Origin: Promethearchaeota archaeon | Lineage (GTDB): Archaea > Asgardarchaeota > Lokiarchaeia > Sigynarchaeales > SOKP01 | NCBI GenBank assembly: GCA_014729315.1 | Contig: WJKD01000359.1 | Span: 1 to 8,690 of the forward strand | Direction of reading: 5' to 3' | DNA: 8,690 nt | In this document: piece by piece, positions 1-6,570 of the stretch | Numbering within the stretch: position 1 is the first letter of the stretch | How the letters are laid out: each line of letters begins with the position of its first letter | Translations under genes and position numbers: made by a program | The notes under the pieces: generated by a model | Databases searched by the model: none | What the model saw: only the letters and a program-made list of their open reading frames with translations | Told to the model about the DNA's origin: nothing

Positions 1-157
1 AATCTTCAATTATTTTAATTACAGAAGTTTTTAAATCAATACCTTGCTTTTCAATTAAAGTATGATCTAAATTTATGTCTTCTTTTTCATATTTAAGTAT
101 CTCTGCCTTGTTTTGATTCTTAACCAAGCCTATTGGTCTAACTTTTAATTCTTTCAT
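1..157 (-). CDS. Partial TrmO/TsaA-like protein (N-terminal 52 residues)
   Basis: The gene begins at an ATG (157-155), preceded by AAGGAAAATATAA, which gives a plausible ribosome site, and it runs off the left edge. The visible N-terminus starts MKELKVRPIGLVKN and ends with a stretch like TSVIKIIED. The V-x-P-I-G-x-V opening followed by a charged region and an S-x-I-x-I strand resembles archaeal TsaA/UPF0066 proteins. That family includes TrmO, which uses S-adenosylmethionine to methylate the N6 of threonylcarbamoyl-adenosine 37 in tRNA. The diagnostic middle of the domain lies outside the window, so this is a family resemblance, not a proof. It lies 41 bases downstream of the ABC ATPase on the same strand and could be the last gene of that operon. 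Some archaeal TsaA-like proteins may have other methyl-transfer roles. Confidence 0.5.
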   Translation of the reverse strand, partial: MKELKVRPIGLVKNQNKAEILKYEKEDINLDHTLIEKQGIDLKTSVIKIIED

Positions 158-198
158 TTATATTTTCCTTTTTAAATTTTTTTGTTCAATTTTAACTC

Positions 199-1020
199 TT
201 AAATCTCTTTTTTGTCTTCTTTTAGTGTTGATGATTTAGTTGATGAAATCTTGGTATTTTCCAAATTCTTAATTGGAATAATGAATTTCTGTCCTTCATG
301 CTCTATGATTCTAACTTTAACTCCATAAACATTTTGGATGATTTCTTTATTTATGACTTCCTTTCCTCCTTTAGCAAAAACCTCACCCTTATTAAGAATA
401 ATCACTTTATCACAGTATTTCAGAGCGAGATTTAAATCATGGATTGCTATAATCACTGTTACTCCTCTCTCGTTTTTTGTATTTAATAACATGTCCAATA
501 CTTCAATTTGGTGTCTCAGATCAAGATTCGCCGTTGGTTCGTCTAGCAATAAAATTTTTGGTTGTTGGACTAGTGCTCTTGCTATATAGACTTTTTGCCT
601 TTCTCCCCCACTGAGTTGGTTTATATCTCTTAAAGCAAAAGCTCCTAGGTTAAGATGTTCTAAGGTTTCGGCAACAATTTTTCTATCTTCTTTAGTCTCT
701 GTCCAATTTATATGCGGTTTTCTTCCCATAAGAACCGTTTCAAACACCGTTGTGGGAAAAATATTTGCTTCTCTCTGCGGAACGTAACCTATTAATCGCG
801 CTATTTCTTTTCTCGTTAGTTGCTTTTGGTTTACATTTTCTATAAGGATTGAACCTTTATTTGGTTTTAATATTCCATCAATGTTTCTCAATAATGTGGT
901 TTTTCCAGAACCGTTTGGTCCTATAATTCCGAGAAAATCGCCATAATTTACTTCAAAAGTAATTTTTTTCAAAATTGAAACGCTATTATAGGAAAAATAT
1001 AACTCGTCTATTTTTAACAT
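199..1020 (-). CDS. ABC transporter ATPase, FepC/BtuD-type (iron-complex or corrinoid uptake)
   Basis: This is the cytoplasmic ATPase of a type II ABC importer. Counted from the upstream GTG, all nucleotide-binding elements are present: Walker A GPNGSGKT (35-42), Q-loop Gln83, signature LSGGE (137-141), Walker B ILLLDEP (157-163) and the H-loop His195. The length of about 273 residues is normal, with a Lys/Ser-rich tail of about 20 residues after the domain. Two starts are possible: a GTG at 1023 and an ATG at 1020. I prefer the ATG because it forms the classic TGATG stop/start overlap with the permease, which implies coupled translation. It belongs with the permease and binding protein immediately upstream. 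The ligand cannot be read from the ATPase; iron-siderophore, haem and cobalamin importers all use this subfamily. Confidence 0.93.
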   Translation of the reverse strand: MLKIDELYFSYNSVSILKKITFEVNYGDFLGIIGPNGSGKTTLLRNIDGILKPNKGSILIENVNQKQLTRKEIARLIGYVPQREANIFPTTVFETVLMGRKPHINWTETKEDRKIVAETLEHLNLGAFALRDINQLSGGERQKVYIARALVQQPKILLLDEPTANLDLRHQIEVLDMLLNTKNERGVTVIIAIHDLNLALKYCDKVIILNKGEVFAKGGKEVINKEIIQNVYGVKVRIIEHEGQKFIIPIKNLENTKISSTKSSTLKEDKKEI

Positions 1021-2105
1021 CACCAGAATCCCCTATCCTCTTTTTTTAATAATAAATATAAAAATAGCGGAGCACCTAAAAACGATGTAAGTATGCCTAC
1101 GGGTAAAACAATAGGTGAAATAATTGTTCTTGCTATGGTATCTGCAATTAATAAAAACACACCTCCAAATAAGCAGGAAGCAGGAATCAAATATCTTTCA
1201 TCTCCTCCTATGATTCGCCGGACAATATGGGGCACAACTAAACCTACAAATGCAATAATCCCAAAAAATGCAATTACCACTGACACCGTTAACGAAGCGA
1301 CTATCATTCCATAAATCCTTAATCTATCGCAATTTACCCCTAAACTTTCAGCCGTTTCATCTCCGGAATTTAAAACATTGTAATTCCACGCATTTTTCAT
1401 GAAATAAATTAAGGCTGGCACTAAAATAATACTGAGGATGAAAAAATTATTCCATGTCGCTCTGTTTAAATCTCCAAATGTCCAGAATATGACTGAAGCG
1501 ATTTGAACATCGTTTGCAAAATACATTAAAGCGGTTGTTAATGCGCTAAATAACGATCCAAGAATAATCCCCGTAAGAATCATCGTTTCTGGCTTGGCAT
1601 TCTTTAGTTTTATTAATAATAATACAATGGACGTACTAAAAAGCGAAAATAAGAATGCAAAAATAGTAACTGAATAGAGATTATTGATTAAAACCGCATC
1701 GGATGCTTGGCTACGTAGCGATCCTGCGCCTAGTACGATTACGGCGAATGCTACTCCAAACACAGCGGCTTGAGAAATTCCAAGCGTAAACGGAGATCCG
1801 ATGGGATTACGCAATATGCTTTGCATTGTTACTCCTGCTAAACCTAATGCCATACCTGCCAATAATGCTGAAAGCACTCTTGGCATTCTAATTCTCCAGA
1901 TAATTAATCCTTGTGTCCTTTCTCCACCTCCGAAAAGAACTTCAACAATTTCAAATATGCTAATTTCATATGCTCCAAAAGTGATTCCCACAATAATAAA
2001 AACTAATATTAAAAAAAAATTAAGAATGATAAAATATTCCCTTCTTTTATTATATTTTTCAAAATCTTCTTGTATTTCGTTGGCTTTCATTTTATCTTCT
2101 CGCAA
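1020..2105 (-). CDS. FecCD-family ABC permease
   Basis: This is the transmembrane subunit of the importer, 361 residues, a little longer than most FecCD proteins because of a charged cytoplasmic N-terminus (1-24). Family landmarks are in order: a first hydrophobic helix (24-45), RMPR at 73-76, the G-rich helix GMALGLAGVTMQ (84-95) followed by LRNPIGSPFTLGIS (98-111), the ATPase-coupling segment GIIAFVGLVVPHIVR (282-296), and the closing PVGILTSFLGAPLFLYLL (335-352). The start is a TTG at 2105. It is supported by AGGAG (inside the last codons of the binding-protein gene) ending 7 bases before it, whereas the next in-frame ATG, 15 bases downstream, has a poorer site. The gene lies 3 bases after the binding protein and overlaps the ATPase. 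A single permease gene suggests a homodimeric channel. Confidence 0.95.
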   Translation of the reverse strand: MREDKMKANEIQEDFEKYNKRREYFIILNFFLILVFIIVGITFGAYEISIFEIVEVLFGGGERTQGLIIWRIRMPRVLSALLAGMALGLAGVTMQSILRNPIGSPFTLGISQAAVFGVAFAVIVLGAGSLRSQASDAVLINNLYSVTIFAFLFSLFSTSIVLLLIKLKNAKPETMILTGIILGSLFSALTTALMYFANDVQIASVIFWTFGDLNRATWNNFFILSIILVPALIYFMKNAWNYNVLNSGDETAESLGVNCDRLRIYGMIVASLTVSVVIAFFGIIAFVGLVVPHIVRRIIGGDERYLIPASCLFGGVFLLIADTIARTIISPIVLPVGILTSFLGAPLFLYLLLKKEDRGFW

Positions 2106-2108
2106 TTT

Positions 2109-3302
2109 TTAACTCCTATAGTCAGCAATTTCTGATTTTGATATATTATGAAATCCTTCATAATTAGGAACATAGTAATCTGCCATATCATCGTATACCT
2201 CCTCACCCAAAAATTCGTTATAAATAGTGTCATAAAGCTTTCCATCAGTATAATTTAAGTCATCAAATTTTTCAGGAAAAAATCTATTTCCTAAATAATA
2301 AGCGTTGATGAAAATATTTTCAATATTTGGATTATAAAAATTGTAAGGTAAAACCATAATAGCCCTCACCGGATCACTATCATGTATACAATGCAGTAAC
2401 CCTGCTCCCGCTCCTGAACTTCCGTATGTTCCCGATTCATCTTGAAGATCTACCATACAAGCACCATAACCTCCTCCATCTACTAATATATAATCCAGCT
2501 CATCATCTTCTTCCCATTGAAATAATTGTTCAATGTCTATACTATAGTATCCCTCGCCAACATCACTAGCGGAATTCTTCCCATTTATAAACTCTAGAGG
2601 CTCGTATTGACAGTCAGTTGAGGTTATACCATGAACACCACGCTTTCCGATTCCTCCCAAATAAATCCATTCTTTATCATCGTCGTCAATATCTTTAGTC
2701 CTGTCATCCAAATTCTCAATTAAATCCTTCATGTAATCAATAATGTAGTCTGCTCTGTTTTCCTTATCCAATACTTCTCCTATAATTTCTAATGACTTAT
2801 AGAGATCATCCATCTGTAAATCGCCAAAATCTTCGCCATAATTCAGAACAATTACTGGTATTCCCGTCAAATCCTGCAATTCATCTGCACTTTGTATCGA
2901 TTCGAGTGTAGCAAAAATTACATCGGGTTCCTGGGCTAAAATAAGTTCTGCTTCTCCGCCAAATGCAGGACCTATACTTGGGAGATCTGAAAGTTCTGGA
3001 TACGCATAGATATAAGGTCTTCCATAATCCATAGTCCGTTCGATCTCTTCAACTCCACACACTAGGTCCTCTGCATCCATGTAAGTCAATAATCTTAAAC
3101 TGCCTGGTTGAATACCTACCACTCTTTCAATTTTGTCGGCGTCGGGCAGATCAACTTTTCGACCTAAAAAGTCCGTAACTGTTCTATCATTTGAAGTAGA
3201 ACTAAAAGGATCGAGGTATTCGTTATAAATAGCAATTCCAACAATCGTGCTAATTAATATCCCTACACCAATTCCACTTCCTAAAATTTTCTTACTAACC
3301 AT
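2109..3302 (-). CDS. Membrane-anchored substrate-binding protein, FepB/BtuF-like (Peripla_BP_2)
   Basis: This 397-residue protein captures the ligand outside the cell and delivers it to the FecCD permease. Residues 6-26 form one hydrophobic helix after a Lys pair. No lipobox Cys follows, so it is probably held by an uncleaved signal anchor, as is common in archaea. The mature part opens with TVTDFLGRKVDLP (41-53), the usual first strand of this fold, then a segment ending EPDVIFA (125-131). Later come GGIGKRGVHGITST (216-229) and YNFYNPNIENIFINAYYLG (320-338), typical of archaeal iron-complex binding proteins. A very acidic run lies at 199-210. It starts at ATG 3302 and leads the operon; its promoter must lie in the AT-rich DNA beyond 3303. 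Ligand specificity (siderophore, haem or corrinoid) is not determined. Confidence 0.9.
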   Translation of the reverse strand: MVSKKILGSGIGVGILISTIVGIAIYNEYLDPFSSTSNDRTVTDFLGRKVDLPDADKIERVVGIQPGSLRLLTYMDAEDLVCGVEEIERTMDYGRPYIYAYPELSDLPSIGPAFGGEAELILAQEPDVIFATLESIQSADELQDLTGIPVIVLNYGEDFGDLQMDDLYKSLEIIGEVLDKENRADYIIDYMKDLIENLDDRTKDIDDDDKEWIYLGGIGKRGVHGITSTDCQYEPLEFINGKNSASDVGEGYYSIDIEQLFQWEEDDELDYILVDGGGYGACMVDLQDESGTYGSSGAGAGLLHCIHDSDPVRAIMVLPYNFYNPNIENIFINAYYLGNRFFPEKFDDLNYTDGKLYDTIYNEFLGEEVYDDMADYYVPNYEGFHNISKSEIADYRS

Positions 3303-3773
3303 CTTATTAACGACTGTAATTTTAATTTTCCATTAAATTAAATTTAAGAAGTAATAATGAATTATAATTTAAAAAAAGTATGAATTAATTATAAAGAAGT
3401 ATGAACTCCAAATATACGAACCAAAATATAAAGAAAAGTATAAGAAATCGCTAAATCACTTTAATAATTCTGTAATGACTTTTATTACCAATCAAAAATA
3501 GAAAATATAAATAATAATGCACTCAAAACATTGTAAAACGTCAAAGCACTATAATTAAAGGAGAAAATCTAATTCATATTTACTAAAATTAAGGAAATTA
3601 TTATAATCTTAAAATTGTGCGGAATAATGAAATTCTTAACAATATACATTAAGAATTATGGATGAAATTTCTTGGAATTAAAGTGAAATAGGCAAATATT
3701 GGGCTATTCTAAAATTATTTTCTTATCAACAAAAATATCTTAAGTTAAAATTCTCATACTAAGATGGAAGAAA
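3303..3773. other. AT-rich intergenic region between divergent genes
   Basis: This 471-bp stretch separates the minus-strand importer operon from the plus-strand acyltransferase relic. I see no coding frame of useful length and no RNA gene. It should contain the operon promoter; TAAATTTAAG-like AT boxes around 3338-3349 on the minus strand are candidates, but the composition is too AT-rich to choose one. Two notable items are the direct repeats at 3376-3444 (separate entry) and a 15-base string AATTTCTTGGAATTA near 3667-3681, which also ends the trpG-like repeats further right, here on the plus strand. Confidence 0.6.
3376..3444. repeat. Short direct repeats upstream of the importer operon
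   Basis: The nonamer AAGTATGAA occurs at 3376-3384 and again at 3397-3405, exactly 21 bp apart, which is two helical turns. A related AAGTATAAG lies at 3436-3444, and ATACGAA lies at 3414-3420. They sit roughly 75-140 bp upstream of the binding-protein start. Repeats on one face of the helix could be operator half-sites for a metal-dependent repressor, but in DNA this AT-rich the matches may be partly accidental. Confidence 0.25.
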
Positions 3774-4125
3774 ATGAGTGTTATGGAAGAAAATAATAGA
3801 AGTTACGAAAGACGGCAAGATATTGATGGTCTAAGAATAATTGCAGTGATCTTATTAATTTTTTTTCACACTGCTACAATGTTTAGCTTTCCACATCCAA
3901 AATGGTAAATTGAGTTTAGAAATGGCATCATTTGTTAGATTTTTTAATATTTGGCACATGTCTTTGTTTTTCATTTTAGCAGGTATGAGTACATTTTATG
4001 CGTTACAATTTAGAACAAGCAACGAGTATATAAAAGAGACAACCCTCCGATTATTAATTCCCTTAACATTTGGTAATCTACTAATTTTTCCTCCGCAAGT
4101 ATATATTGAGAGAATTTCTTGGTGG
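3774..4125 (+). pseudogene. Frameshifted, truncated acyltransferase-3 family gene
   Basis: The N-terminus of an acyltransferase-3 (PF01757-type) integral membrane protein is recognisable in two frames. The first frame starts at ATG 3774 with GGAAG just upstream. It contains RRQDIDGLRIIAVILLIFFH, the usual first helix with its Asp-Gly-Leu-Arg and His, and stops at TAA 3906. The second frame picks up from about 3910 with a sequence containing NIWHMSLFFILAGMSTF, LRLLIPLTFGNLLI and PPQVYIERIS, which are the second and third helices and following loop. Removing the T at 3906 joins the frames (TGG AAA TTG). Homology stops at about 4125, so only about 115 of some 350-400 expected residues remain and at least seven membrane helices are missing. 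It would have O-acylated a glycan or lipid; it cannot be functional. Confidence 0.8.
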
Positions 4126-4266
4126 TGTGAAACTAGTACGAGCCGCGCATCAAGTATTAAAAGACGCAAAGAAAAATTTGAAATGACAAGTATTATATAT
4201 TTATTAGAATCAGAAGAAGAGATGAATTTTCTGCTCAATAGTATATTTAACAAGTATCTGGTTTAG
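4126..4266 (+). pseudogene. Possible C-terminal remnant of a Phd/YefM-type antitoxin
   Basis: The second acyltransferase frame continues without a stop into unrelated sequence, beginning CETSTSRASS and ending at TAG 4264. The part from 4180 reads EMTSIIYLLESEEE then MNFLLNSI. This looks like the C-terminal helix of Phd/YefM antitoxins, where the pattern is E-x-L-Y-L-L-x-S-x-E-N followed by LL-x-x-I. It lies directly before, and slightly overlaps, a ParE/RelE-like toxin reading frame, which is the usual order of such modules. The DNA-binding N-terminus is absent, presumably lost at the junction near 4126 where the acyltransferase breaks off. The resemblance is short, so the call is tentative. 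Confidence 0.4.
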
Positions 4267-4551
4267 GATTAGTTTTTTAGAAGAAATCGAGGCATCTATA
4301 AAGTTTATTAAACAATCTCCTGATGGATCTCCTATTTTTGATGCTAATATACGCAAGTGCAATACAAAACGATTTCCATTTTCAATATATTATGTTTATG
4401 AAAAAATGAAGATAAAATAAAAATTATCCTTGTTGCTCATCAAAAAGTAAGCCCGTTTATAGGAAATAGAGAAATTTTTAAAGATAAAAAATTCAAAAAT
4501 CATTTAAGTATTTTTAGCCCATTAGGGTTCGTTTCATTGGACTGGAGATAG
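4238..4551 (+). pseudogene. Frameshifted ParE/RelE-type toxin remnant
   Basis: From about 4274 one frame reads FLEEIEASIKFIKQSPDGSP, then KRFPFSIYYVYEK, and hits TAA at 4418. The next frame continues with EDKIKIILVAHQK from 4408. Together these are the ParE/RelE toxin pattern: helix with LEEI, the R-x-x-x-x-x-R-F-P-Y-x-I-x-Y strand, then x-I-x-I-x-x-V-x-H-x-x-R. One additional A in the A6 run at 4401-4406 would give a continuous YEKNEDKIKII. The N-terminus from 4238 has no ATG in frame, so the start is lost too. The second frame stays open to TAG 4549, well beyond the family's usual end. As a relic of an mRNA-cleaving or gyrase-inhibiting toxin it pairs with the antitoxin tail just upstream. 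Confidence 0.7.
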
Positions 4552-4594
4552 ATATTTATTTTCTTAAGGTATATTATTTTTAATATAAATATCT
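4550..4594. repeat. Perfect 10-bp inverted repeat
   Basis: AGATATTTAT (4550-4559) is perfectly complementary to ATAAATATCT (4585-4594) with a 25-base AT-rich loop. It lies between the toxin remnant and the intact pair starting at 4662. The right arm overlaps a TATA-like string (TTTTTAATATAAATA, 4577-4591), so it could be an operator for the downstream pair or a weak hairpin at the end of upstream transcription. There is no U-rich run directly after the right arm, which argues against a terminator. Confidence 0.35.
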
Positions 4595-4661
4595 CAAAGG
4601 AATTTAAATGTTAGAATGACTATTATTGTATTAGAGTGGGAAAAAAATTGGTATTATTCTA

Positions 4662-4913
4662 ATGAGTAGTGAAGAGAATCTAAAGCAGAGGAAAATTGCA
4701 AGAGATTTCAAGGGTAGAATTGAGATGATGAAACATACTTCAATCGAAATTCTGGAATCCATGTTTCTGGAGCTATACAATTATGGTTTAGAAGAATTTA
4801 TTAAAAAAGAGATGGAAAGATACCCAAATAAAAGCCGAAAAGAAATCATCCTGGATATGTATAAAATACATGATAAATTGAAAGGAATGGATAGAAAAGG
4901 TTATGCAAAGTAA
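4662..4913 (+). CDS. Small helical protein paired with a nucleotidyltransferase
   Basis: This 83-residue charged protein is predicted from its residue pattern to be mostly helical, rich in Lys and Glu, without Cys or membrane segments. I do not recognise the family. Features seen are a basic N-terminal half (KQRKIARDFKGRIEMMKH) and a C-terminal helix containing SRKEIILDMYKIHDKLKG. The ATG at 4662 is preceded by a weak purine stretch and an AT-rich upstream region. Its last 11 bases overlap the start of the nucleotidyltransferase-like gene in another frame, so the two are almost certainly co-translated. Small first gene plus larger NTase-fold gene is the layout of several NTase-based toxin-antitoxin or defence pairs, so an antitoxin or adaptor role is possible; this is inferred from context only. 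Confidence 0.7.
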   Translation: MSSEENLKQRKIARDFKGRIEMMKHTSIEILESMFLELYNYGLEEFIKKEMERYPNKSRKEIILDMYKIHDKLKGMDRKGYAK

Positions 4914-5532
4914 TTATAAAGATGCACTTTATCAAATTATTAGCTTCCTTGAAAGATTGGAAAAGGAAAAAGGAATCAAATATTATTTGGTTGGCGGTAT
5001 CTTAGTTAATCTGTACTCTGATTTTAGAACTACGCGAGATATTGATTTAGCAATAGATTTTAATGCATCTTTAATAGATAGGTATGAGTATGTAAATTTG
5101 CTAAGAGAGAACGATTTTTTTCCTTATCAAGATTGGAATTCAACTAAGATTTTAGCGAAGGAAAATAATCTTATCCAATTTTTAGATAAAACAGAGTCAG
5201 TTCGTTATGATAATCATATTATTATTCATTCCTCTAAAAGTAAATTCAACAAAATAGGTATAATTTCCTTAAATCAACGGCAAAGAGAGAAAATATTCGG
5301 AATTGAATGCTGGGTTGCTTCTAAAGAGGATTTCATCCTAAGCAAATTAGTTTATGGTGGATGGCAAGATTATTCTGATGCGTTGGGATGTTGGTTGAGG
5401 TTTAATGATGAACTTAATATTACTTACTTAGAGGAGAATAGCAAATTCCTAGGTATTGAGAAGGAATTGATTTTATTAATGTCAGGAATTGACGATCCTG
5501 ACGAATACTTCAAGAAAATAAATAGATATTAA
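4903..5532 (+). CDS. Nucleotidyltransferase-fold protein (AbiEii/DUF1814- or DUF6036-like)
   Basis: This 209-residue protein has the minimal nucleotidyltransferase signature: YYLVGG (27-32), then about 11 residues later RTTRDIDLAID (42-52), where Asp46 and Asp48 would bind metal. A later segment, ASKEDFILSKLVYGGWQDYS (139-158), matches the A-x-x-E-D-x-x-x-x-K-L-x-x-x-x-x-x-D block of AbiEii/DUF1814 and related families, with Lys148 and Asp156 or Asp159. The C-terminus is helical. Such proteins transfer nucleotides to tRNA ends or proteins and are often toxins or phage-defence effectors. The ATG at 4903 lies inside the upstream small gene (11-base overlap), implying translational coupling. The frame is intact and ends at TAA 5530, one base before a PIN-gene relic. 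The exact family and substrate are uncertain. Confidence 0.8.
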   Translation: MQSNYKDALYQIISFLERLEKEKGIKYYLVGGILVNLYSDFRTTRDIDLAIDFNASLIDRYEYVNLLRENDFFPYQDWNSTKILAKENNLIQFLDKTESVRYDNHIIIHSSKSKFNKIGIISLNQRQREKIFGIECWVASKEDFILSKLVYGGWQDYSDALGCWLRFNDELNITYLEENSKFLGIEKELILLMSGIDDPDEYFKKINRY

Positions 5533-5592
5533 GAAATATTTTTAATACACAATTCGATAAACAATAAATATTCTTGTATGGTGAAGAAGAAT
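5533..5592 (+). pseudogene. 60-bp relic of a DUF3368-type PIN toxin gene
   Basis: Twenty codons in one frame include IHNSINNKYSCMV. The intact PIN toxin at 7496 has IHNSINNKCPCMM at residues 85-97, the block just after its conserved LGLGE. At DNA level, 31 of 36 bases from 5548 to 5583 match 7756-7791. The frame ends at TGA 5593, and nothing similar to the rest of the toxin is evident before or after. It abuts the stop of the nucleotidyltransferase gene, so it marks an old insertion or deletion joint. The matching stretch is short but contains a rare string of residues, so common ancestry is likely. Confidence 0.65.
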
Positions 5593-5596
5593 TGAA

Positions 5597-5616
5597 TTTC
5601 TCTTTCTCTCTCTCTC
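5597..5616. repeat. Pyrimidine tract with (TC)6 microsatellite
   Basis: A 20-base all-pyrimidine run ends in six TC units (5605-5616). It lies in the 110-bp non-coding gap between the PIN relic and the frameshifted antitoxin. Simple repeats such as this commonly arise by slippage in non-coding DNA; I see no promoter role. Confidence 0.7.
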
Positions 5617-5702
5617 ATTTGCAAGGGTTATATTTGGAAGGATTGATTTAATTCCTTTCTATAGAATCGATGTGTTTAATAAAAAATGCTCTAATAGTAT
5701 AT

Positions 5703-6055
5703 ATGAAACATCTAACAAAAAGAGAGATAATTAAGCATATTGAAAAGATGCCCAAAGATATATCTCTCATAGAAATCCTTATTTATATGTAAAATTCATT
5801 TTATTAGAACGATTAGAAAACCTAAAGGGCGAGGTTTTTATAAATCACGAAGATGTTATGAAACAACTGCGAGATCGGGTCATCATAGGTAAACAAATTA
5901 CTTATCATGATGCTGAAGAAGTCTTTGAAAAGCTGGAAGTATGGCTAAAAGAAAGGGAAATCCCGAATGATTTTGTGAAAAAATTCAAGTATCTTGGAAG
6001 GACTCCATACGCACATCAATTCAAGAATATCAACATAAATAAATCCTTTAGATAA
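5703..6055 (+). pseudogene. Frameshifted antitoxin-like gene
   Basis: An ATG at 5703 opens a frame starting MKHLTKREIIKHIEKMPKDI and stopping at TAA 5790. The neighbouring frame continues the same protein: VKFILLERLENLKGEVFINH, then EDVMKQLRDRV, and on to EEVFEKLEVWLKERE before TAA at 6053. One extra base near 5778-5785 would join them as IEILYLYVKFILLERL, giving about 117 residues. The pattern (K-x-x-I-I-K-x-I-E-x-x-P-x-D-I-S, a long helix, then G-x-V-x-x-H-E-x-V) is that of small archaeal antitoxin-like proteins encoded before PIN toxins, and a PIN remnant follows. The final 30 residues, rich in Asn, Lys and Phe, look unlike the rest and may be read-through. A shortened protein from ATG 5858 (65 residues) remains possible. 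Confidence 0.6.
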
Positions 6056-6135
6056 AGATAAAATAATTTTAAGATTAGATTCTGTTCTTTTTCTCTGCAC
6101 AATCTTTTGACTTATTCTCTCTCGTTATGAGTTAG

Positions 6136-6456
6136 GTAAAAAAGTATTTTCCTTACATTATTCAAAAATCGGGAAAGAGTGAAGAAGAACTAAAGAAGCT
6201 TTTGAATATTTTATTAGAAAACTTAAATTTAGTGCCAATCGATGAATATAAGGATCAAATGGATGAAGCTTTGAAAACTATGAATAAAATAGACGAAAAG
6301 GATACTCAGTTTATAGCGTTAGCAATGTCTATTAAAAATGATGGAATATGGTCTAACGACAAGCATTTTGATCAGCAAAAGAAAATCCGAAATTATAAGA
6401 GTGTTGATATAATCAATCTATTAAAGAAAATATCTAATGCGGAATCTAAAAATTAA
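6136..6456 (+). pseudogene. C-terminal half of a PIN-domain toxin
   Basis: A frame open from just after TAG 6133 to TAA 6454 reads KSGKSEEELKKLLNILLEN, then VPIDEYKDQMDEA, then IDEKDTQFIALAM, and IWSNDKHF. These are the second half of an archaeal VapC-like PIN nuclease. DEKD supplies the third metal-binding acid and NDKHF the fourth. The N-terminal half, with the first Asp and the middle Glu, is missing and there is no ATG in frame before position 6262, so it cannot form an active site. The sequence before 6136 shows no continuation in other frames. With the broken antitoxin upstream it forms the ruin of one VapBC-type module. The trpG-type repeat begins 25 bases after its stop. Confidence 0.75.
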
Positions 6457-6481
6457 AGAATTTGGAGAAAAAAACAAATAA

Positions 6482-6553
6482 TAATTCCAAGACATTTTTC
6501 AAGATCTACATTAAGTGGGGCTTCATACGGACGGATTCTGGATGAGATTGAAC
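6482..6553 (-). pseudogene. trpG: trpG 3'-end relic, copy A
   Basis: On the minus strand this reads VQSHPESVRMKPHLM, a stop (TAG, 6508-6506), then ILKNVLEL. This is the C-terminus of a TrpG/PabA-type glutamine amidotransferase, with the catalytic His and Glu of HPES still visible. It is the most decayed of three copies, about 80% identical to copy C over some 74 bases. The CAG to TAG nonsense change falls exactly where copies B and C encode Gln, and the normal stop after LEL has become TTA. Further in the 5' direction the frame hits TAA within two codons and the similarity fades. It lies between the PIN remnant and the intact minus-strand PIN gene. Confidence 0.8.
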
Positions 6554-6570
6554 ACTTTAAACCTGATATT

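Noticed and set aside
338..589. Plus-strand open frame of 83 codons inside the ATPase gene.
   Set aside because: It is antisense to a strongly conserved ABC ATPase and has no family features of its own.
1801..2112. Plus-strand open frame of 103 codons opposite the permease gene.
   Set aside because: Shadow of the FecCD permease; hydrophobic codons read in antisense keep the frame open.
3996..4253. Minus-strand open frame of 85 codons opposite the acyltransferase and antitoxin remnants.
   Set aside because: Opposite a recognisable acyltransferase-3 fragment; no recognisable motifs or start signals of its own.
4523..4550. GGGTTCG string suggesting the T-arm of a tRNA.
   Set aside because: No matching acceptor, D or anticodon stems can be formed around it.
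4550..4594. The inverted repeat considered as an intrinsic terminator.
   Set aside because: The stem is almost all A/T, the loop is 25 bases, and no T-run follows it.
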